Source: Amycolatopsis sp. EV170708-02-1 (GTDB taxonomy: Bacteria > Actinomycetota > Actinomycetes > Mycobacteriales > Pseudonocardiaceae). From it: a stretch of 64,000 nt of DNA. The position numbers and the translations under genes were made by a program. The notes beneath the pieces were generated by a model. That model was given only the letters and a program-made list of their open reading frames with translations. It searched no databases and was not told the DNA's origin. Shown piece after piece: positions 60,915-64,000 of this stretch (position 1 is the first letter of the stretch; each line of letters starts with the position of its first letter). The DNA is taken from assembly GCF_022479115.1 (NCBI RefSeq), contig NZ_CP092497.1, positions 9,300,001 through 9,364,000 on the forward strand. Direction: 5' to 3'.

Positions 60915-61673
60915 ATGAACCCTGGGTGGAACGGAGACGCGGTCCGGCTCGACGGCGTCCGCAAGGAATACGGCAAGGGCGTCGTCGCACTGGACGGGGT
61001 GACGCTCGCGTTCCCGCGCGGCGGCTTCACCGCCGTGATGGGCCCTTCGGGCTCGGGCAAGAGCACCTTCCTGCACTGCGCGGCCGGGCTGGACCGGCCG
61101 ACGTCGGGGTCCGTCGTGCTCGACGGGCAGGAGCTGGCCGGGATGAGCGAGACGAAGCTGACGAAGCTTCGCCGCGACCGGGTGGGCTTCATCTTCCAGG
61201 CCTTCAACCTGCTTCCGGCGCTGACCGTCGAGCAGAACGTCACGCTCCCGCAGCAGCTCGCCGGTGCCAAGCCGGATCGCCGCGTCGTCGAGGAGATGCT
61301 GGCCCGCGTCGGGCTTTCCGGCCGCCGCAAGCACCTTCCCGGTGAACTGTCCGGCGGGCAGGCGCAGCGCGTGGCGATCGCGCGGGCGCTGGTCACCCGG
61401 CCCGCGGTGGTCTTCGCCGACGAGCCGACCGGCGCGCTCGACACCCGCACCGCCGCCGAAGTCCTGGAGCTGCTTCGCGCTTCGGTCCGCACGACCGGCC
61501 AGACGGTGATCATGGTGACCCACGATCCGATGGCCGCCTCGTACGCGGACCGCGTCATCTTCCTCGCCGACGGCCGGATCGCGGACGAACTGCACGCGCC
61601 GACCGCCGACGTCGTCGCCGAACGCATGACCCACCTGGGTGCCTGGGGCAGCCCGGCCAGGGCGGGTGCGTGA
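60915..61673 (+). CDS. ABC transporter ATP-binding protein, MacB/LolD type
   Basis: 252 aa from ATG 60915. Walker [10 protein letters not shown] (within [23 protein letters not shown]), Q-loop IFQAFNLLPALTVEQNV, signature [15 protein letters not shown], Walker B VVFADEPTGALDTRTA, and the switch His in MVTHDPMAA. The DRPTSGSV and TKLRRDRVGFIFQ features are typical of the three-component MacB/LolD class that drives FtsX-type permeases. The stop TGA overlaps the permease ATG. Confidence 0.95.
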   Translation: MNPGWNGDAVRLDGVRKEYGKGVVALDGVTLAFPRGGFTAVMGPSGSGKSTFLHCAAGLDRPTSGSVVLDGQELAGMSETKLTKLRRDRVGFIFQAFNLLPALTVEQNVTLPQQLAGAKPDRRVVEEMLARVGLSGRRKHLPGELSGGQAQRVAIARALVTRPAVVFADEPTGALDTRTAAEVLELLRASVRTTGQTVIMVTHDPMAASYADRVIFLADGRIADELHAPTADVVAERMTHLGAWGSPARAGA

Positions 61674-64000
61674 TGCTGCGACTCGCCTTCCGGACCTTGC
61701 GCCTGCGCAAGGGCGGTTTCATCGGCACCTTCATCGCGGTCTTCTTCGGCGCGCTGATCGTCGCCTCCTGCGGCGGCCTGATGGAGACGGGGATCCGCAG
61801 CAACGCGGAACCGCAACGGCTCGCGGCCGCCCCGATCCTCGTCACCGGCGGCCAGACCTTCGACCTGCCCAAGAAGGACCCGGCCACCCTGGAGCCGGAC
61901 GACAAGCGCAAGTTCGAGGACGCTCGGCTTCCCGAGCGTGTCCGGCTCGACAGCGGTCTGGTCTCCCGGCTGCGGTCCGTCCCCGGCGTCTCGGATGTTG
62001 TCGGCGAAGTGAGCTTCCCGCTCGCGGCGGGCGGGAAGCCCGCGCTCGGCCACGCTTGGGACTCCGCCGTCCTGACTCCGTACGCGCTGGTCGCGGGGGC
62101 CGCACCCGTCGCGGGCGAGGTCGTCGTCGAGTCCTCGTCGGGGGCCAAGCCCGGCGACGTCGTGGAGGTTGCCGCGCGCGGAAAGGCCGAGGCGTTCCGC
62201 GTCGCCGGAGTGGCCGGTGCGCCGCGCTCGATCACGCAGGCCGCCGTGTTCTTCTCCGCCGCCGACGCCGCCCGCCTCTCCGGGCGCCCCGGCAAGGCCG
62301 ACGTCATCGGCGTCTTCACCGACCCGGGCGCCGACATCGAAGCGGTGCAGGCGAAGGTCGCCGAGGCCGCGACCGGGGCGAACGTCCTGACCGGTATCGA
62401 CCGCGGTGTCGCGGAGTTCCCCGAGGCCGATACGAGCGGCACCAACCTGATCGTCATCGCCGCGGTGTCCGGTGGGCTTTCGGTGATGGTCGCGATGTTC
62501 GTCGTCGCCAGCACGCTGAGCCTGTCCACCCAGCAGCGGTCCCGTGAACTCGCGCTGATGCGGGCGATCGGCACGACCCCGCGTCAGCTGCGGCGCATGG
62601 TGCTGGGTGAAGCGCTGGCCGTCGGCCTGCTCGCCACCGCGCTCGCCGCGCTGCTGGGACCGATCCTCGGCGAGTGGCTGTTCGGGCAACTGGTCGAAAA
62701 CGGTGTGGTGCCCCCGGTTCTGCGGTTCTACCAGGGCTGGCTGCCCGCCGTCGTCGGCGCGGGCGCCGCGATGCTGGCGGTGTTCATCGCCGCCTTCGTC
62801 GCGGGCCGCCGCGCCGGGAAGATCCGGCCGACCGAGGCGCTCGCCGAGGCCGCGGTCACCCGCCGCTGGCTGACCCCGACGCGCTTCATCGTCGCCGCGC
62901 TCTGCTTCGGCGGCGGCACCGCGCTGGCCATCGTGACCGTCGCGGTGATGACCGGACCGATCGCGGCCAGCACCGCCGGCCCCGCGGTGATCCTCTGGGC
63001 CATCGGCGTCGCGATGATCACGCCCGGTGTCGCCAAGGTGATGACGGCGATCCTGCAGTGGCCGATGCGCCTGCTCGGCGGCATCGACGCCCGGCTCGCC
63101 GTGCTCAACACCCGCGCCGGCATCGTCCGGGCGGCGGGCGCGGTCACCCCGATCATGCTCGCCGTCGGCATCGCGACCGCGAACATCTACCTGCAGACCA
63201 CCCAGCAGGAGCTGGCGAACCAGGCCTTCACCGAAGACGTCCGGGCGGACGCCGTGATCGGTTCCGCGGCGGGAGGGCTGTCCCCGGACCTCGTCCAGCG
63301 GATCCAGGCCGTGCCCGGCGTCGCCGGTGCTTCCGAGTACGTCACCAGCAGCGTGTTCCTCGAGAACCCGTACGACTCCTCAGACGAGGGACGGCCGGCG
63401 ATCGGCCTCACCGCCTCCGGCGCCTCCGCCACGACCGACACCAAGGTGACCCAGGGCGACTTGACGGCCTTGACCGGCCGGACCGTCGCGCTCCCCGAGG
63501 TCTTCGCGAAGGATTTCGGCCGCGGCATCGGCGACACGCTCAGCCTGCGGCTCGGCGACGGCACCCCCGTCGACGTCAAGGTCGTCGCGGTGACCAGCCA
63601 GCGCCCCGGCTTCGAAAGTCTCCTGCTCCCGGCCGGGCTCCTGGCCCCGCACACGACCGCCGGGCTGGCGCCGCAGATGCTGGTCCGCGCCGCTCCGGAC
63701 GTCGATCCGGCGGTGCTCACCGAGCGGCTCCGCGAGGCGACGGCCGGTCTGCCGGTGACCGTCGGCGACCGGGCGGCGCTCGTCGCGGCACACGACAAGG
63801 ACCAGGCCGTCGGCGCGTGGGTGAACTACCTGCTGGTCGGGATGATCATCGCCTACACGGTGATTTCGGTCGCCAACACGCTCGTGATGGCGACCGTGCG
63901 GCGGCGCCGCGAGTTCGGCCTCCAGCGGCTCACCGGTTCGACCAGGGCGCAGGTGCTGCGGATGGCCGGTTTCGAAGGCGGGCTCGTCGCGCTGGTCGGG
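61673..64000 (+). CDS. FtsX-type ABC transporter permease, truncated by the window edge
   Basis: ATG 61673 overlaps the ATPase stop (TGATG); 776 codons are open to the last base, with no stop. Layout: N-terminal helix (GTFIAVFFGALIVASCGG), a large extracytoplasmic domain, three helices with the FtsX signature STQQRSRELALMRAIGTTPRQLRRMVLGEALA-like sequence around residues 285-315, then a second half with its own periplasmic domain and LVGMIIAYTVISVANTLVMATVRRRREFGLQRLTGSTRAQVLRM. This duplicated-FtsX form is usual for actinobacterial exporters of peptides, lipids or antibiotics. The final helices lie outside the window. Substrate unknown. Confidence 0.93.
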   Translation, partial: MLRLAFRTLRLRKGGFIGTFIAVFFGALIVASCGGLMETGIRSNAEPQRLAAAPILVTGGQTFDLPKKDPATLEPDDKRKFEDARLPERVRLDSGLVSRLRSVPGVSDVVGEVSFPLAAGGKPALGHAWDSAVLTPYALVAGAAPVAGEVVVESSSGAKPGDVVEVAARGKAEAFRVAGVAGAPRSITQAAVFFSAADAARLSGRPGKADVIGVFTDPGADIEAVQAKVAEAATGANVLTGIDRGVAEFPEADTSGTNLIVIAAVSGGLSVMVAMFVVASTLSLSTQQRSRELALMRAIGTTPRQLRRMVLGEALAVGLLATALAALLGPILGEWLFGQLVENGVVPPVLRFYQGWLPAVVGAGAAMLAVFIAAFVAGRRAGKIRPTEALAEAAVTRRWLTPTRFIVAALCFGGGTALAIVTVAVMTGPIAASTAGPAVILWAIGVAMITPGVAKVMTAILQWPMRLLGGIDARLAVLNTRAGIVRAAGAVTPIMLAVGIATANIYLQTTQQELANQAFTEDVRADAVIGSAAGGLSPDLVQRIQAVPGVAGASEYVTSSVFLENPYDSSDEGRPAIGLTASGASATTDTKVTQGDLTALTGRTVALPEVFAKDFGRGIGDTLSLRLGDGTPVDVKVVAVTSQRPGFESLLLPAGLLAPHTTAGLAPQMLVRAAPDVDPAVLTERLREATAGLPVTVGDRAALVAAHDKDQAVGAWVNYLLVGMIIAYTVISVANTLVMATVRRRREFGLQRLTGSTRAQVLRMAGFEGGLVALVG

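Overview
The window is dense, GC-rich DNA with GC-biased third codon positions, frequent GTG starts and GTGA/ATGA start-stop overlaps, typical of an actinomycete. Three things point to a Pseudonocardiales member such as Amycolatopsis (inference from gene content only): an ESX-type EspG/PPE cassette, a dnaK-grpE-dnaJ-hspR operon with HAIR operators, and long intergenic palindromes. The order dcd, etfD, dnaK operon, type II flavohemoprotein, clpB resembles what I recall of the Mycobacterium tuberculosis chromosome, so this looks like core chromosome. I see no phage, plasmid, CRISPR array or biosynthetic gene cluster.

Layout. 1-2.7 kb: end of a secreted protein and a polar amino acid ABC importer. 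2.7-5.8 kb: a reverse-strand ESX effector cassette (WXG-like protein, DUF3558 lipoprotein, PPE-like protein, EspG chaperone), followed by a decayed partial duplicate to about 6.3 kb. 6.4-14.8 kb: a large beta-helix membrane protein, SRPBCC and SMI1-like proteins, a thioredoxin-NHL protein, a GroES-like protein, a VanW protein and a leucine-rich repeat protein, then a MITE-like palindrome. 15-18.6 kb: two GlsB-type membrane proteins, an acyl-CoA dehydrogenase and an atypical LuxR-type regulator. 18.8-29.2 kb: housekeeping and hypothetical genes (Mug glycosylase, methyltransferase, VanZ-like, several acetyltransferases, 5'-nucleotidase, F420-type oxidoreductase, YdcF) and a frameshifted HNH nuclease. 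29.3-35.3 kb: tRNA-Gly(CCC), an MpaB-like protein, dcd, a monooxygenase/MarR divergon, a CAP-domain protein, a CDF transporter and an orphan DUF742 protein. 35.4-42.9 kb: etfD, an SMR/TetR pair, a PEBP protein, and tandem DUF4097 proteins with a secreted peptidase. 43-47.3 kb: heat-shock operon. 47.4-53.7 kb: an LPMO coupled to a His-rich DUF305 lipoprotein, two tandem flavohemoproteins, MarR and an MFS transporter. 53.8-64 kb: clpB, intergenic palindromes, hypothetical secreted proteins, SDR, MgtC-like, PepSY lipoprotein and an ABC exporter that runs off the window.

How the genes connect. HspR is encoded at the end of the dnaK operon, and HAIR palindromes with the same 7-nt spacing precede both dnaK and clpB, so regulator and both targets are present. 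The acyl-CoA dehydrogenase and EtfD, which would pass its electrons to the quinone pool, share a TTACY-N4-GGTAA palindrome upstream. The LPMO, a copper enzyme, overlaps by 4 nt a DUF305 lipoprotein with a His cluster, suggesting copper supply.

Other signals: three intergenic palindromes built on a common 19-nt arm, several further long palindromes at gene ends, five convergent gene pairs whose stop codons share one tetranucleotide, and two genes (dnaJ and the HNH gene) each broken by one missing base near a run of C, which may be base-calling errors.
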